Under the pieces are notes generated by a model that saw only the letters and a list, made by a program, of their open reading frames with translations, ran no database searches and was not told the DNA's origin. The position numbers and the translations under genes are program-made. From positions 29,919-93,918 of the forward strand of contig NZ_KB898046.1 in NCBI RefSeq assembly GCF_000377345.1: 64,000 nucleotides of DNA, in the 5' to 3' direction. Every line of letters begins with the position of its first letter. The stretch's first letter is position 1. This DNA comes from Thioalkalivibrio sp. ALJ16 (GTDB lineage Bacteria; Pseudomonadota; Gammaproteobacteria; Ectothiorhodospirales; Ectothiorhodospiraceae). Below, piece after piece: positions 53,110 to 63,742 of the stretch.

Positions 53110-54096
53110 TCAGTAGCCAAGATCCAAGGCGGGCTCGTCCAGCGCGGCGGCCTGCTCGCGCAGGGTGAGGATGTGATCCTCCCAGAAGCGCGGGGTGTAG
53201 AACACCGGGAAGCCGTCAATGAAGGCGGGATCGTCGGCGCGGCGTGCCAGCCAGGCGGCATGCCGCAGGATGCGCAGGGTGCGCAGCGGGGCGATCAGCC
53301 CAAGCTCGCGCCGATCCAGCGGTACGAAGGTCTCGTAGCCCTCCAGCAGGGCCTGCATCTGCCAGGCCATCTCCGGGGGCTCGCCGGACAGGAACATCCA
53401 CAGATCCTGCATTGCCGGACCGGTGCAGGCATCGTCCAGATCCACGAAATGCGGCCCGTCTTCGGTCCACAGGATGTTACCGGGGTGGGTGTCGCCGTGC
53501 AGGCGCAGCTGCTGCACCGGGCCAATGCTGTCGAGTGTGCGCTGGATGCGCTGGAGCAGGTCGGCGCTGAGGTCGCGGTAGACCGATTCCAGTTCCAGTG
53601 GCAGATAGCCGGAGGCGAGCACGTCCTGGCGTGCCTCCTCGCCACGCGGCACCGGATCCAGCACCGGGCGCTCGCGAAAGCGGGTCGCGCGGCCGACCTC
53701 GTGAATGCGGGCGATGAAGCGCCCGATCCGGACCAGCGTGTCGCGCTGCTCCAGATCCGGCGCGCGGCCGCCGCAGCGCGGGTAGACCGCGAACAGGAAG
53801 CCGGTATGCTCATGCAGCGTTTCGCCGCTCGTGTCGCCCAGCGGGGCGACCACCGGCACCTCGCGCGCAGCCAGCTCCAGGCTGAAGGCGTGTTCCTCGC
53901 GGATGGCTGCGGCTGACCAGCGCAGGGGTCGGTAGAACTTGGCGATCACCGGTGTGGCGTCTTCGATCCCGACCTGATAGACACGGTTTTCGTAGCTGTT
54001 CAGGGCCAGCAGGCGGCCGTCGCAGCGCAGGCCGGTGGTCTCCACCGCATCCAGGATCAGCGCGGGGGTGAGTGCCTCGTAGGGGTGCGGATTCAT
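53110..54096 (-). CDS. srkA: Stress-response serine/threonine kinase SrkA (YihE)
   Basis: A 328-residue kinase of the APH/choline-kinase fold, the same length as E. coli SrkA. The early ENRVYQVG loop and IAKFYRP lysine, the catalytic HGDTHPGNILW and the metal-binding HFVDLDDA are intact. SrkA protects against stress-induced death in E. coli. The ATG at 54096 gives the family length. It is convergent with the NifU-domain gene. Confidence 0.92.
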   Translation of the reverse strand: MNPHPYEALTPALILDAVETTGLRCDGRLLALNSYENRVYQVGIEDATPVIAKFYRPLRWSAAAIREEHAFSLELAAREVPVVAPLGDTSGETLHEHTGFLFAVYPRCGGRAPDLEQRDTLVRIGRFIARIHEVGRATRFRERPVLDPVPRGEEARQDVLASGYLPLELESVYRDLSADLLQRIQRTLDSIGPVQQLRLHGDTHPGNILWTEDGPHFVDLDDACTGPAMQDLWMFLSGEPPEMAWQMQALLEGYETFVPLDRRELGLIAPLRTLRILRHAAWLARRADDPAFIDGFPVFYTPRFWEDHILTLREQAAALDEPALDLGY

Positions 54097-54182
54097 GCCG
54101 GCAGTGTACGGTGCGGGCAGGTTCGGTGATAGCGCTCGTGCACAATGGCGTTCGACGCGAAGCAGCTGCGGCAGGAGACGGG

Positions 54183-54881
54183 ATGTACCGATACCGATGG
54201 TGGTGGCTGGCGTTGCTGGCGCTTGCGGGACTCGTGATCCTGCTGGTGACGGATGCCGGGCGTCTGCTGGAGCTGGAACGCCTGCAGGCGGCGCAGGCAC
54301 GGCTGCTCGAGTGGCGCGAGGCGCGGCCACTGGCGATGGGCGTCGGGTTTTTTCTGCTGTATGTACTCGTGGCGGCGCTGTCGGTGCCGGGGATCGTGAT
54401 CATGACCCTGGCCGGCGGGGCGATCTTCGGGGCCGTGGCGGGGACTGTGCTTTCGTCCGTGGCCTCGACGCTGGGGGCGACGCTGACCTTCCTCCTGGCC
54501 CGTTCGCTGGCACGGGCGCCGGTGCAGCGGCGTTTCGGCCATCGCCTTCAGGTGCTGGACCGCGGCTTCCGAGAGGAGGGGGCCTTCTATCTGTTCGCGC
54601 TGCGCATCACGCCGGTGCTGCCGTTTGCGGTGGTCAACGCCGGTATGGGGCTGGTGCCGATCCGTGCCTGGACCTATTTCTGGGTGTCGTTGCTGGGCAT
54701 GCTGCCGGCTACGGCGCTGTTCGCCTTCGCCGGCACGCAGCTTGCGCAGCTCGGTTCCACTACCGAGGTGATCTCCGTTGGCATGCTGGCGGCCCTGACG
54801 GCGATCGGGCTGTTTCCGCTCTTGGCGCGCCGGATTGTGCGCGCCTGGCGCAGACGGGCCGTGCGCCATAATATGCATTGA
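54183..54881 (+). CDS. TVP38/TMEM64-family membrane protein
   Basis: A 232-residue inner-membrane protein of the VTT/DedA-like superfamily, with helices at about 8-25, 50-70, 75-100, 155-185 and 195-220. Characteristic pieces are LSVPGIVIMTLAGGAIFG, FRITPVLPF-like LRITPVLPFAVVNAG and a polar GFREEGAFYLF region. Members act in lipid movement or membrane homeostasis; the substrate is not known. GCAGGAGACGGG precedes the ATG. It is divergent from srkA. Confidence 0.88.
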   Translation: MYRYRWWWLALLALAGLVILLVTDAGRLLELERLQAAQARLLEWREARPLAMGVGFFLLYVLVAALSVPGIVIMTLAGGAIFGAVAGTVLSSVASTLGATLTFLLARSLARAPVQRRFGHRLQVLDRGFREEGAFYLFALRITPVLPFAVVNAGMGLVPIRAWTYFWVSLLGMLPATALFAFAGTQLAQLGSTTEVISVGMLAALTAIGLFPLLARRIVRAWRRRAVRHNMH

Positions 54882-54946
54882 TTCAGATATTCTCTGGCGA
54901 CAGGATCGGGATTCGGTGCGCGAGTGGAACGGCCGCGCCGCCCCGA

Positions 54947-54973
54947 CGATCACCGCCCGTTGCGGGGTGATCG
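54947..54973 (+). promoter_or_regulatory. Leader hairpin before the MBL-fold gene
   Basis: CGATCACC and GGTGATCG form an 8-bp stem with an 11-nt loop, 25 bp before the start codon. Role unknown; no T-tract. Confidence 0.35.
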
Positions 54974-54997
54974 ACTCAATAGCAGGAGACTTTGCCG

Positions 54998-55987
54998 ATG
55001 ATTTCGACTCCCATCCATTCCAGCGCGCTGGCACGGGTCACCGGTGTGCTGCTGGCGGTCCTGCTGCTGGCGCCGGCGGTGCAGGCCGAAGAAGAGCCCC
55101 GGGACCGGCCCATCGAGAAGGTGCTGGAGCCGATCCAGCTCACGGATCGCGTCTGGTATTTCTACGGCTCGCTGGAGAACCGCACGCCGGAGAATCTCGG
55201 CTTCACCAACAACACCGGTTTTGTCGTGACCGACGACGGTGTGGTCCTGATCGACTCGGGCCCCGGCTACAAGGTGGCCGGGCGCATGGCCAAGGCCATC
55301 GCCGAGGTCACGGATCAGCCGATCACGCATGTGATCTCGGTGGGCTCGCAGGATCACCGCTGGCTGGGCAACGGCTACTTCCACGAGCAGGGTGCGGAGC
55401 TGGTCGCGCTGGCGCGCACCGCCGCCACGCAGGCCGAACGCGGCGAGGGGCAGATCATGTCCCTGGCAAATGCCGTGGGAGAAGATGCCATGGAGGGGAC
55501 TGCGCCGGTCCCGGCCCCGAACCCGATAGATGCGGATGAACATACCCTGACGGTCGGTGGGGTAGACTTCAAACTGATCTATGCCGGGGATGCACACTTC
55601 CCGGGCGATATCATGGTCCACCTGCCCGGCGAAGATGTCGTGTTCACCGGCGACATCGTCTACACCGAGCGCATGCTGGGCATCCACCCCTGGAGCAATC
55701 CGGTGGAAAAGCTGGAGGCCTTCCGGCATCTGGAGTCCATCGATCCGGAGATCGTGGTACCGGGCCACGGGCGGGCCACCGACCTGGCCGAGGCGCGTCA
55801 GGATACCGGTGACTACCTTGAGTTGCTGGTGCGTGAAGTGAAGGCCGGGATCGAGGACTGGGAGTCGCTGGACGAGGTGGTGGAGCGGCTGGCGGACCTT
55901 GAGGCGTTCCAGCATCTGCGCCATTACGACGACTGGCACCGGCCCAATGTGAACCGGACCTACCTGTTCATCGAAGAGAATATGTAA
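54998..55987 (+). CDS. Secreted MBL-fold protein with degenerate zinc motif
   Basis: A 329-residue protein with a Sec signal peptide (cleavage near AVQA, residue 30) and an MBL fold similar to SoxH-type/quinoprotein-linked hydrolases. The first zinc motif, normally THxHxDH, reads SVGSQDH at 114-120, so its two histidines are V and S. D119, H120, the histidine in AGDAHFPGD, the aspartate in FTGDIV and the histidine in VPGHGR remain. One metal site is therefore lost and the other kept. AGCAGGAGAC precedes the ATG. It may be a one-metal enzyme or a binding protein. Confidence 0.8.
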   Translation: MISTPIHSSALARVTGVLLAVLLLAPAVQAEEEPRDRPIEKVLEPIQLTDRVWYFYGSLENRTPENLGFTNNTGFVVTDDGVVLIDSGPGYKVAGRMAKAIAEVTDQPITHVISVGSQDHRWLGNGYFHEQGAELVALARTAATQAERGEGQIMSLANAVGEDAMEGTAPVPAPNPIDADEHTLTVGGVDFKLIYAGDAHFPGDIMVHLPGEDVVFTGDIVYTERMLGIHPWSNPVEKLEAFRHLESIDPEIVVPGHGRATDLAEARQDTGDYLELLVREVKAGIEDWESLDEVVERLADLEAFQHLRHYDDWHRPNVNRTYLFIEENM

Positions 55988-56013
55988 TCCTGCCCGCAAA
56001 CAGGGTTCGTGGG

Positions 56014-56049
56014 CGACAGCGCGGGGGTCTGGTATCCTTCGCGCTGTCG
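56014..56049 (+). promoter_or_regulatory. Inverted repeat over a possible thrS promoter
   Basis: CGACAGCGCG and CGCGCTGTCG, a perfect 10-bp pair 16 bp apart, enclose TATCCT (56033-56038), a possible -10. It may be an operator or an RNA hairpin in the thrS leader. Confidence 0.4.
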
Positions 56050-56125
56050 TCGTTTCCGGCGACTTCAAATTCTTTCTGACACGCGACGCTCGACCCCGCG
56101 TATGGGTCGGCGAAGGAGCCTCGCA

Positions 56126-58042
56126 ATGCCCGCAGTAACCCTCCCCGACGGCAGCCGCCGCGAGTTCGATCACCCGGTCACCGTGCTGGATGTCGCCAAG
56201 GACATTGGTCCCGGTCTCGCCAAGGCGACGCTGGCCGGCAAGGTGAACGGCCAGCTGGTGGATGCCCGCCACGAGATCGACGATGACGCGGAAGTCGCGA
56301 TCGTGACCGACCGCGACCCGGAGGGGGTGGAGATCATCCGGCATTCGACTGCGCACCTGATGGCGCAGGCGGTCAAGCAGCTCTTTCCCGAGGCGCAGGT
56401 CACCATTGGTCCGACCATCGAGAACGGCTTCTACTACGACTTCGCCTATGACCGCGGCTTCACGCCGGAGGATCTGGAGAAGATCGAGAAGCGCATGAAG
56501 GAGCTGGCCAAGCAGGACCTGCCGGTGGAGCGCTCGCTGATGGACCGTGACGAGGCGGTGAAGTACTTCCGCGACATGGGCGAGGCGTACAAGGCCGAGA
56601 TCATCGCGTCGATCCCGCAGGGCGAGAACATCTCGCTGTACAAGCAGGGCGACTTTGTCGATCTCTGCCGCGGCCCGCATATCCCGTCTACCGGCAAGCT
56701 GAAGGCCTTCAAGCTGACCAAGGTGGCCGGTGCCTACTGGCGCGGCGACTCCGACAACGAGATGCTGCAGCGCATCTACGGCACCGCCTGGGCGAACAAG
56801 GACCAGCTGAAGGAATACCTGGACCGGTTGAAGGAGGCCGAGCGCCGGGACCACCGCAAGATCGGCCAGGAGCTGGATCTGTTCTCGATCCAGGATGAGG
56901 CCGGCGGCGGCCTGGTGTTCTGGCACCCGAAGGGCGCGCGCATCCGCCGCGAGATCGAGAAGTACTGGTACGACATGCACGAGAAGGCGGGTTACGACTT
57001 CGTCGTCTCGCCGCACATCGCGAACCTGGAGCTGTGGAAGACCTCCGGTCACGCGGATTTCTATTCGGAATCCATGTACGAGCCGATGGAGGACGAGCAC
57101 CAGGCCTTCCAGCTCAAGCCGATGAACTGCCCGTTCCATGTGCTGATGTACAAGGACCGGCTGCATTCCTACCGCGATCTGCCGCTGCGCTGGGCGGAGA
57201 TGGGCACGGTGTACCGCCGCGAGATGTCCGGTGCGCTGCACGGGCTGATGCGCGTGCGCGGCTTTACCCAGGACGATGCGCACATCTTCTGCCGCGAGGA
57301 CCAGATCGAGGCCGAGGTGATGGCGGTGATCGACCTGACGCTGGAGGTCCTGCAGACCTTCGGGTTCGAGAAGTTCGACGTGAACCTCTCGACCAAGCCG
57401 GAAGACGCCGTCGGCTCCGACGAGATCTGGGAGCACGCGACCGCGTCGCTGCGCTCCGCGATCGAGAAGAAGGGGCTGGAGTACTCGGTGGACGAGGGCG
57501 GCGGCGCCTTCTACGGCCCGAAGATCGACATCAAGATCCACGACGCGATTGGCCGCGAGTGGCAGTGCTCCACGGTGCAGCTGGACTTCAACCTGCCCGA
57601 GCGCTTCGACATGGAATACGTGGCCGAAGACAACGAGCGCCGGCGCCCGATCATGATCCACCGCGCGCTCCTGGGCTCGGTGGAGCGCTTCTTCGGCGTG
57701 CTGATCGAACACTACGCCGGGCACTTCCCGACCTGGCTGGCCCCGGTGCAGGCCGAGGTGCTGACCATCACCGAGCGCCAGGACGCCTACGCCGAAGAGG
57801 TGACCAAAGCGCTGCGCGACAAGGGTTTCCGGGTCGAGGCGGACTTGAGAAACGAGAAGATCGGCTTTAAGATTCGCGAGCACACGCTGAAGCGCGTGCC
57901 GTACCTGCTGGTCCTTGGTGACAAGGAAATGGAAAACGGTCAGGTGGCGGTGCGCACGCGAAGCGGCGAAGACCTGGGCGTGATGAGCGTCGAGGCCTTC
58001 GGCGAGCACCTCCGGGAGGAGGTCGCCGGTCGCCATCACTGA
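56126..58042 (+). CDS. thrS: Threonine--tRNA ligase
   Basis: A 638-residue class II synthetase. The order is a TGS domain (1-62), an editing domain with [11 protein letters not shown], a catalytic core with the zinc cysteine in MNCPFHV, motif 2 in [12 protein letters not shown], motif 3 region and an anticodon-binding domain at the C-terminus. AAGGAGCCTCGCA precedes the ATG. It heads the conserved thrS-infC-rpmI-rplT-pheST-ihfA cluster. Confidence 0.97.
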   Translation: MPAVTLPDGSRREFDHPVTVLDVAKDIGPGLAKATLAGKVNGQLVDARHEIDDDAEVAIVTDRDPEGVEIIRHSTAHLMAQAVKQLFPEAQVTIGPTIENGFYYDFAYDRGFTPEDLEKIEKRMKELAKQDLPVERSLMDRDEAVKYFRDMGEAYKAEIIASIPQGENISLYKQGDFVDLCRGPHIPSTGKLKAFKLTKVAGAYWRGDSDNEMLQRIYGTAWANKDQLKEYLDRLKEAERRDHRKIGQELDLFSIQDEAGGGLVFWHPKGARIRREIEKYWYDMHEKAGYDFVVSPHIANLELWKTSGHADFYSESMYEPMEDEHQAFQLKPMNCPFHVLMYKDRLHSYRDLPLRWAEMGTVYRREMSGALHGLMRVRGFTQDDAHIFCREDQIEAEVMAVIDLTLEVLQTFGFEKFDVNLSTKPEDAVGSDEIWEHATASLRSAIEKKGLEYSVDEGGGAFYGPKIDIKIHDAIGREWQCSTVQLDFNLPERFDMEYVAEDNERRRPIMIHRALLGSVERFFGVLIEHYAGHFPTWLAPVQAEVLTITERQDAYAEEVTKALRDKGFRVEADLRNEKIGFKIREHTLKRVPYLLVLGDKEMENGQVAVRTRSGEDLGVMSVEAFGEHLREEVAGRHH

Positions 58043-58062
58043 ACCGAACTGGAGAAAAGGCT

Positions 58063-58581
58063 ATTAGCGCAGCGAAAACGGTCCGCCTGAACGATCAGAT
58101 CACCTGTCCGCAGATTCGACTGATCGACGCCGAGGGCGAGAATCGCGGCGTCTGCAGTACTGCAGAGGCCCTGGAAATGGCCGCGGAGAGCGGTCTGGAC
58201 CTGGTCGAGATCTCGCCCAACGCCGAACCGCCCGTAGCCCGGATCATGGACTACGGCAAGTTCAAGTTCGAGCAGGCGAAGAAGGCGCAGGAAGCCAAGA
58301 AGAAGCAGAAGCAGATCCAGATCAAGGAAGTGAAGTTCCGTCCGGGTACGGACGAGGGCGACTACAAGGTCAAGATTCGCAACCTGCGCCGCTTCATCGA
58401 GGCCGGCGACAAGGGCAAGGTGACCATCCGCTTCCGCGGGCGCGAAATGCGCCATCAGGAGCTGGGTGGCGAGTTGCTGGACAAGATCGAGCAGGACATG
58501 TCCGATATCGCGGTCGTGGAACAGCGACCGAAGATGGAAGGACGCCAGATGATCATGGTGCTGACCGGCAAGAAGAAGTAG
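58063..58581 (+). CDS. infC: Translation initiation factor IF-3 (AUU start)
   Basis: A 172-residue IF-3. No ATG, GTG or TTG fits the N-terminus, but an ATT at 58063 follows GGAGAAAAGG at the right distance and is in frame; translation gives [20 protein letters not shown], the normal family beginning. E. coli infC also uses AUU, which lets IF-3 repress its own synthesis by rejecting the start. The first internal ATG (58177) would delete a third of the N domain. The linker [19 protein letters not shown] and C domain are complete. Confidence 0.95.
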   Translation: MSAAKTVRLNDQITCPQIRLIDAEGENRGVCSTAEALEMAAESGLDLVEISPNAEPPVARIMDYGKFKFEQAKKAQEAKKKQKQIQIKEVKFRPGTDEGDYKVKIRNLRRFIEAGDKGKVTIRFRGREMRHQELGGELLDKIEQDMSDIAVVEQRPKMEGRQMIMVLTGKKK

Positions 58582-58598
58582 GCCGGTCAGACAACAAG

Positions 58599-58633
58599 GG
58601 CGGTCGGGTCTCCGCATACCCGCATCGCCTTTT
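58599..58633 (+). promoter_or_regulatory. Possible hairpin/attenuator between infC and rpmI
   Basis: GGGCGGTCGGGT and ACCCGCATCGCC can form an interrupted stem followed by TTTT. It lies in the rpmI leader, where L20-dependent control acts in E. coli. Weak evidence. Confidence 0.35.
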
Positions 58634-58683
58634 CACAAACGGCCGGCCCGAGTTGGGTACGGCCCAAAATGCCGGAGAGAGCA

Positions 58684-58881
58684 ATGCCGAAAATCAAGAC
58701 CAATCGGGGTGCGGCCAAGCGTTTCGCCCGTACCGGGTCCGGGAAGTTCAAGCGGTTCCAGTCGCACCGCAGCCACATCCTGACCAAGAAATCCACCAAG
58801 CGTAAGCGTCAACTGCGCAGTCCGGCCATGGTGCACGAGGCGGATGTCGCCGCCGTGCGCAAAATGCTGCCGTACCGTTGA
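58684..58881 (+). CDS. rpmI: 50S ribosomal protein L35
   Basis: A 65-residue basic protein with the family start [14 protein letters not shown] and [15 protein letters not shown]. The ATG follows CCGGAGAGAGCA. Confidence 0.97.
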   Translation: MPKIKTNRGAAKRFARTGSGKFKRFQSHRSHILTKKSTKRKRQLRSPAMVHEADVAAVRKMLPYR

Positions 58882-58901
58882 TCTGACCGAGGAAGAAAGA
58901 C

Positions 58902-60431
<1,530 letters not shown>

Positions 60432-60432
<1 letters not shown>

Positions 60433-62792
60433 TGCGTATCAGTGTGCAATGGCTGCAGGAATGGCTGCAGTTTGACGAGTCCCCGGAACAGCTGGGACAC
60501 CGCCTGACCATGGCGGGTCTGGAGCTGGATGCGATGGAGGCGGCCGCACCGGCATTTACCGGCGTGCGGGTGGGACACGTGCTGGCGGTAGAACCGCATC
60601 CGGATGCCGACCGCCTGCGCGTATGCCGCGTGGATGCGGGTGAGGATGAACCGCTGACGATTGTCTGCGGGGCGCCCAACGTGCATGAAGGGATGCGGGC
60701 ACCGGTCGCCGTGGTCGGCGCGGTGCTGCCCGACAACTTCAAGATCAAGAAATCGAAACTGCGCGGCGTCGCCTCTGCGGGGATGCTGTGCTCGGCACGC
60801 GAGCTGGGGCTTGCCGAGGACGCCGAGGGGCTGATGGCGCTGCCGGCGGAGTTCGAGGCCGGCGCGGATCTGCGGGCGGTGCTGGGGCTGGATGACACCA
60901 TCCTCGAGGTCGATCTGACCCCGAACCGGGCCGACTGTCTCGGCATGCGCGGGATTGCACGCGAGTGTTCGGCACTGCTGGATCGGCCGCTGCAGACGCC
61001 GGCCATCGAGGCTGCGCCGGTCGCAGGGACGGCCCGGGTCGCGGTAGAGGTCGAGGATGAGGCCGCCTGCCCGCTGTATGCCGCACGCGTGCTGGAAGGC
61101 CTCGATGCCGGGGCCGCGACGCCATGGTGGATGCGCGAGCGGCTGCGACGCGCGGGCGTGCGTCCGCTGAGCGCGATTGTCGATGTCACCAATTACGTGA
61201 TGCTGGAACTGGGACAGCCCCTGCATGCCTTCGATGCGGGCCGCGTCGGGGATTGCATTCGCGTGCGCTGGGGGCGTGAAGGGGAACGCCTGACGCTGCT
61301 GGGTGGCGATCAGACCGTGACCCTTTCGCCGCGCGATCTGGTGATTGCGAACGACGCCGAGGCACAGGCCCTGGCCGGGGTGATGGGAGGGGCCGCGAGC
61401 GCGGTGGACGAGGCCACCACGCGGGTTGTGCTGGAGTGTGCCCATTTCACCCCGAGGGCCCTGGCCGGCCGGGCCCGCGCCCACGGCCTGCATACCGATG
61501 CCTCGCATCGCTTCGAGCGCGGTGTCGATCCGACGCTCGTGCCCGAGGCCATGGAGCGCGCCACGCACCTGCTCCTGCAGATCTGCGGCGGCCAGTGCGG
61601 GCCGGTGGTTCAGAGCGGCGAGGTCCCGGCCTCGCACGCGGAACAGGCCATTGCGCTGCGCCTCGGACGGATCGAGCGCCTGCTTGGTCTGGCGCTGGCG
61701 CCAGACGAGGTCGAACGGATCCTTTCGGCGCTGGACTGCCGGGTACAGGCGGGCGACGAGGGCTGGATGGTGCACCCGCCGCGGGCACGCTTCGATCTCG
61801 CGCGCGAAGAGGATCTGATTGAAGAGCTGGCCCGGGTGCATGGCTATGACCGGCTGCCGCAGACGCTGCCACAGCCGGTCGCCCCGGCGAGCACCACGGA
61901 CGGTCTGCGGGCCCTGCGTGCCGGGCTTGCCCGCCGCGGGTTCCACGAGGTGATCAGCTTCAGCTTCATCGCGCGCGAGGCCGCGAAGGCCTTCTATCCG
62001 GAGGTCGAACCGCTGGCACTGGCCAACCCGATCTCCTCGGATCTCGCGGTGATGCGCCCGGGCCTGTGGCCGGGGCTGGTGACCACCGCGGCCTACAATC
62101 AGGCACGGCAACAGTCCGATCTGCGCCTGTTCGAGCATGGGCTGCGCTTTGTCCCGGATGCCTCCGGACTGCGCCAGGAGCCGCGTCTCGCGGGCCTGCT
62201 GGGTGGCCATGCTGGTCCGGAGTCCTGGGAGGGCGAAAGCCGCCGGTTCGACTTTTTCGATGCCAAGGGCGTGGTCGAGGCGCTGTGCGCGCAGGTGGAT
62301 GGCCAGCCGGGCTTTCGTGCGGAGGTGCATCCCGCTCTGCATGACGGGCAGTCCGCGCGGGTGCTGGTGGGTGGCAAGCCGGTCGGCTGGGTCGGGCGCC
62401 TGCACCCGGCGCTGTGCGAGCGCTTCGATGTGGAGTCGGTGTATCTGTTCGATCTCGATGCGACGGTTGTGGCGCGGGCACCGGTGGTGCAGTTTCAGCC
62501 GCTGTCGGCCTATCCGTCCATTCGCCGCGATCTGGCGCTGGTGGTGGCGGATTCGGTTCCAGCCGGCGACGTGCTCGCGGCGATCGATGAACTCGACCTG
62601 GACCTGCTGCAGGGCGTGCGCCTGTTCGATGTCTATCGGGGCAAGGGCTTGAATCCGGACGAAAAGAGCCTGGCTTTGGGCTTGATTTTGCGGGCTTTTG
62701 ATCGCACCCTAGGCGAACAGGATGTGGTCAGTGTCACCGCCGCGGTGGTGCAGCATCTTCAGGCCCGCTTCAACGCAACCCTGAGACAATAG
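60432..62792 (+). CDS. pheT: Phenylalanine--tRNA ligase beta subunit
   Basis: A 786-residue subunit with a tRNA-binding EMAP-like domain (about 40-150), B3/B4 editing domain, B5 (about 400-475), a degenerate synthetase core and the C-terminal anticodon-binding FDX-ACB domain (about 695-786, PSIRRDLALVVAD). Full length. Confidence 0.97.
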
Positions 62793-62795
62793 CCA

Positions 62796-63095
62796 ATGGC
62801 AGCTGTAACCAAGGCGGATCTGGCCGCCGCGCTGAATGAAGAACTGGGTCTCAACAAGCGTGAGGCCAAGGAATTCGTCGAAATGTTTTTCGAGGAGATG
62901 CGCCAGTCGCTGGAAGCGGGCGAGGGCGTGAAGCTGTCCGGTTTCGGCAACTTCATCCTGCGTGACAAGAATCAGCGGCCCGGCCGCAACCCCAAGACGG
63001 GGGAAGAGATCCCGGTATCGGCCCGGCGGGTGGTGACCTTCCGCCCCGGCCAGAAGCTGCGCGAGCGGGTGGAGAGCTATGCTGGAGGCGAGTAA
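62796..63095 (+). CDS. ihfA: Integration host factor subunit alpha
   Basis: A 99-residue DNA-bending protein. The beta-arm has the family motif [19 protein letters not shown], and the proline that intercalates is in GRNPKTG. It begins [24 protein letters not shown] is needed by many sigma-54 promoters, so it may matter for the regulon at 34-47 kb. It overlaps merR by 17 bp. Confidence 0.97.
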   Translation: MAAVTKADLAAALNEELGLNKREAKEFVEMFFEEMRQSLEAGEGVKLSGFGNFILRDKNQRPGRNPKTGEEIPVSARRVVTFRPGQKLRERVESYAGGE

Positions 63096-63435
63096 CCATC
63101 AGGAACTCCCGGCGATCCCGGGCAAGCGCTACTTCACTATTGGCGAGGTCGCCGAACTGTGTCAGGTGAAGCCGCACGTTCTGCGCTACTGGGAGCAGGA
63201 GTTCCCGATGCTCGAGCCGGTCAAACGGCGCGGCAACCGACGCTACTACCAGCGCCAGGATGTGATCCTGATCCGGCAGATAAGGGCGCTGCTGTATGAA
63301 GAGGGCTACACCATCAACGGTGCTCGTCAGAAGCTCTCCGGTGACGAGGCCAGGGGTGATCGCCAGCAGGCCCGCCAGGTGATCCAGGACACGATCTCCG
63401 AGCTCGAGTCGATCCTGAAGGTGCTGCGCGCCTGA
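63079..63435 (+). CDS. MerR-family transcriptional regulator
   Basis: A 118-residue regulator with a winged helix at about 18-85 ([34 protein letters not shown]) and a short C-terminal helix, without metal-binding cysteines. This is the regulator commonly found after ihfA in gammaproteobacteria; its targets are unknown. Confidence 0.92.
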   Translation: MLEASNHQELPAIPGKRYFTIGEVAELCQVKPHVLRYWEQEFPMLEPVKRRGNRRYYQRQDVILIRQIRALLYEEGYTINGARQKLSGDEARGDRQQARQVIQDTISELESILKVLRA

Positions 63436-63518
63436 GACCGGCCGCCGCGCACGGGGCCCACGGGCCGGCTGCAGGTGGAAAGTGTGGTTCGGTGCTTTCG
63501 TGGAGGTCGAGAATCCGC

Positions 63519-63524
63519 TATGAT
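63519..63524 (+). promoter_or_regulatory. -10 element for tRNA-Pro
   Basis: TATGAT, 10 bp before the tRNA, with a GC-rich discriminator and a weak -35 (TTTCGT, 63496-63501) at 17 bp. Confidence 0.5.
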
Positions 63525-63533
63525 TCGCGGCTT

Positions 63534-63610
63534 CGGGGCGTGGCGCAGCCTGGTAGCGCATCTGCATGGGGTGCAGAGGGTCGCAGGTTCAAATCCTGCC
63601 GTCCCGACCA
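63534..63610 (+). tRNA. tRNA-Pro (anticodon GGG)
   Basis: A 77-nt cloverleaf with encoded CCA. The acceptor stem is CGGGGCG/CGTCCCG, the anticodon stem-loop TCTGC-ATGGGGT-GCAGA reads GGG, and the T arm is GCAGGTTCAAATCCTGC. Confidence 0.95.
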
Positions 63611-63624
63611 AAACCGCAGGATTG

Positions 63625-63653
63625 AAAAAGGCCGCTTTCGAGCGGCCTTTTTT
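63625..63653 (+). terminator. Terminator after tRNA-Pro
   Basis: AAAAAGGCCGCT-TTCG-AGCGGCCTTTTTT, a perfect stem with a stable tetraloop and T-tract. Confidence 0.92.
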
Positions 63654-63742
63654 ATGGTTCATCGAAGGATACCGGGGAGGTATTCGAGCGTTGAATGGCA
63701 TCGTAATCTCGCGTGGAGCCGGATTGGACGCGGGAGAGCGGG

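Noticed and set aside
54950..58039. A 1029-codon open frame on the minus strand opposite thrS
   Set aside because: It is the antisense shadow of a full-length, well-conserved synthetase gene in GC-rich DNA; no ribosome binding site or family motif.
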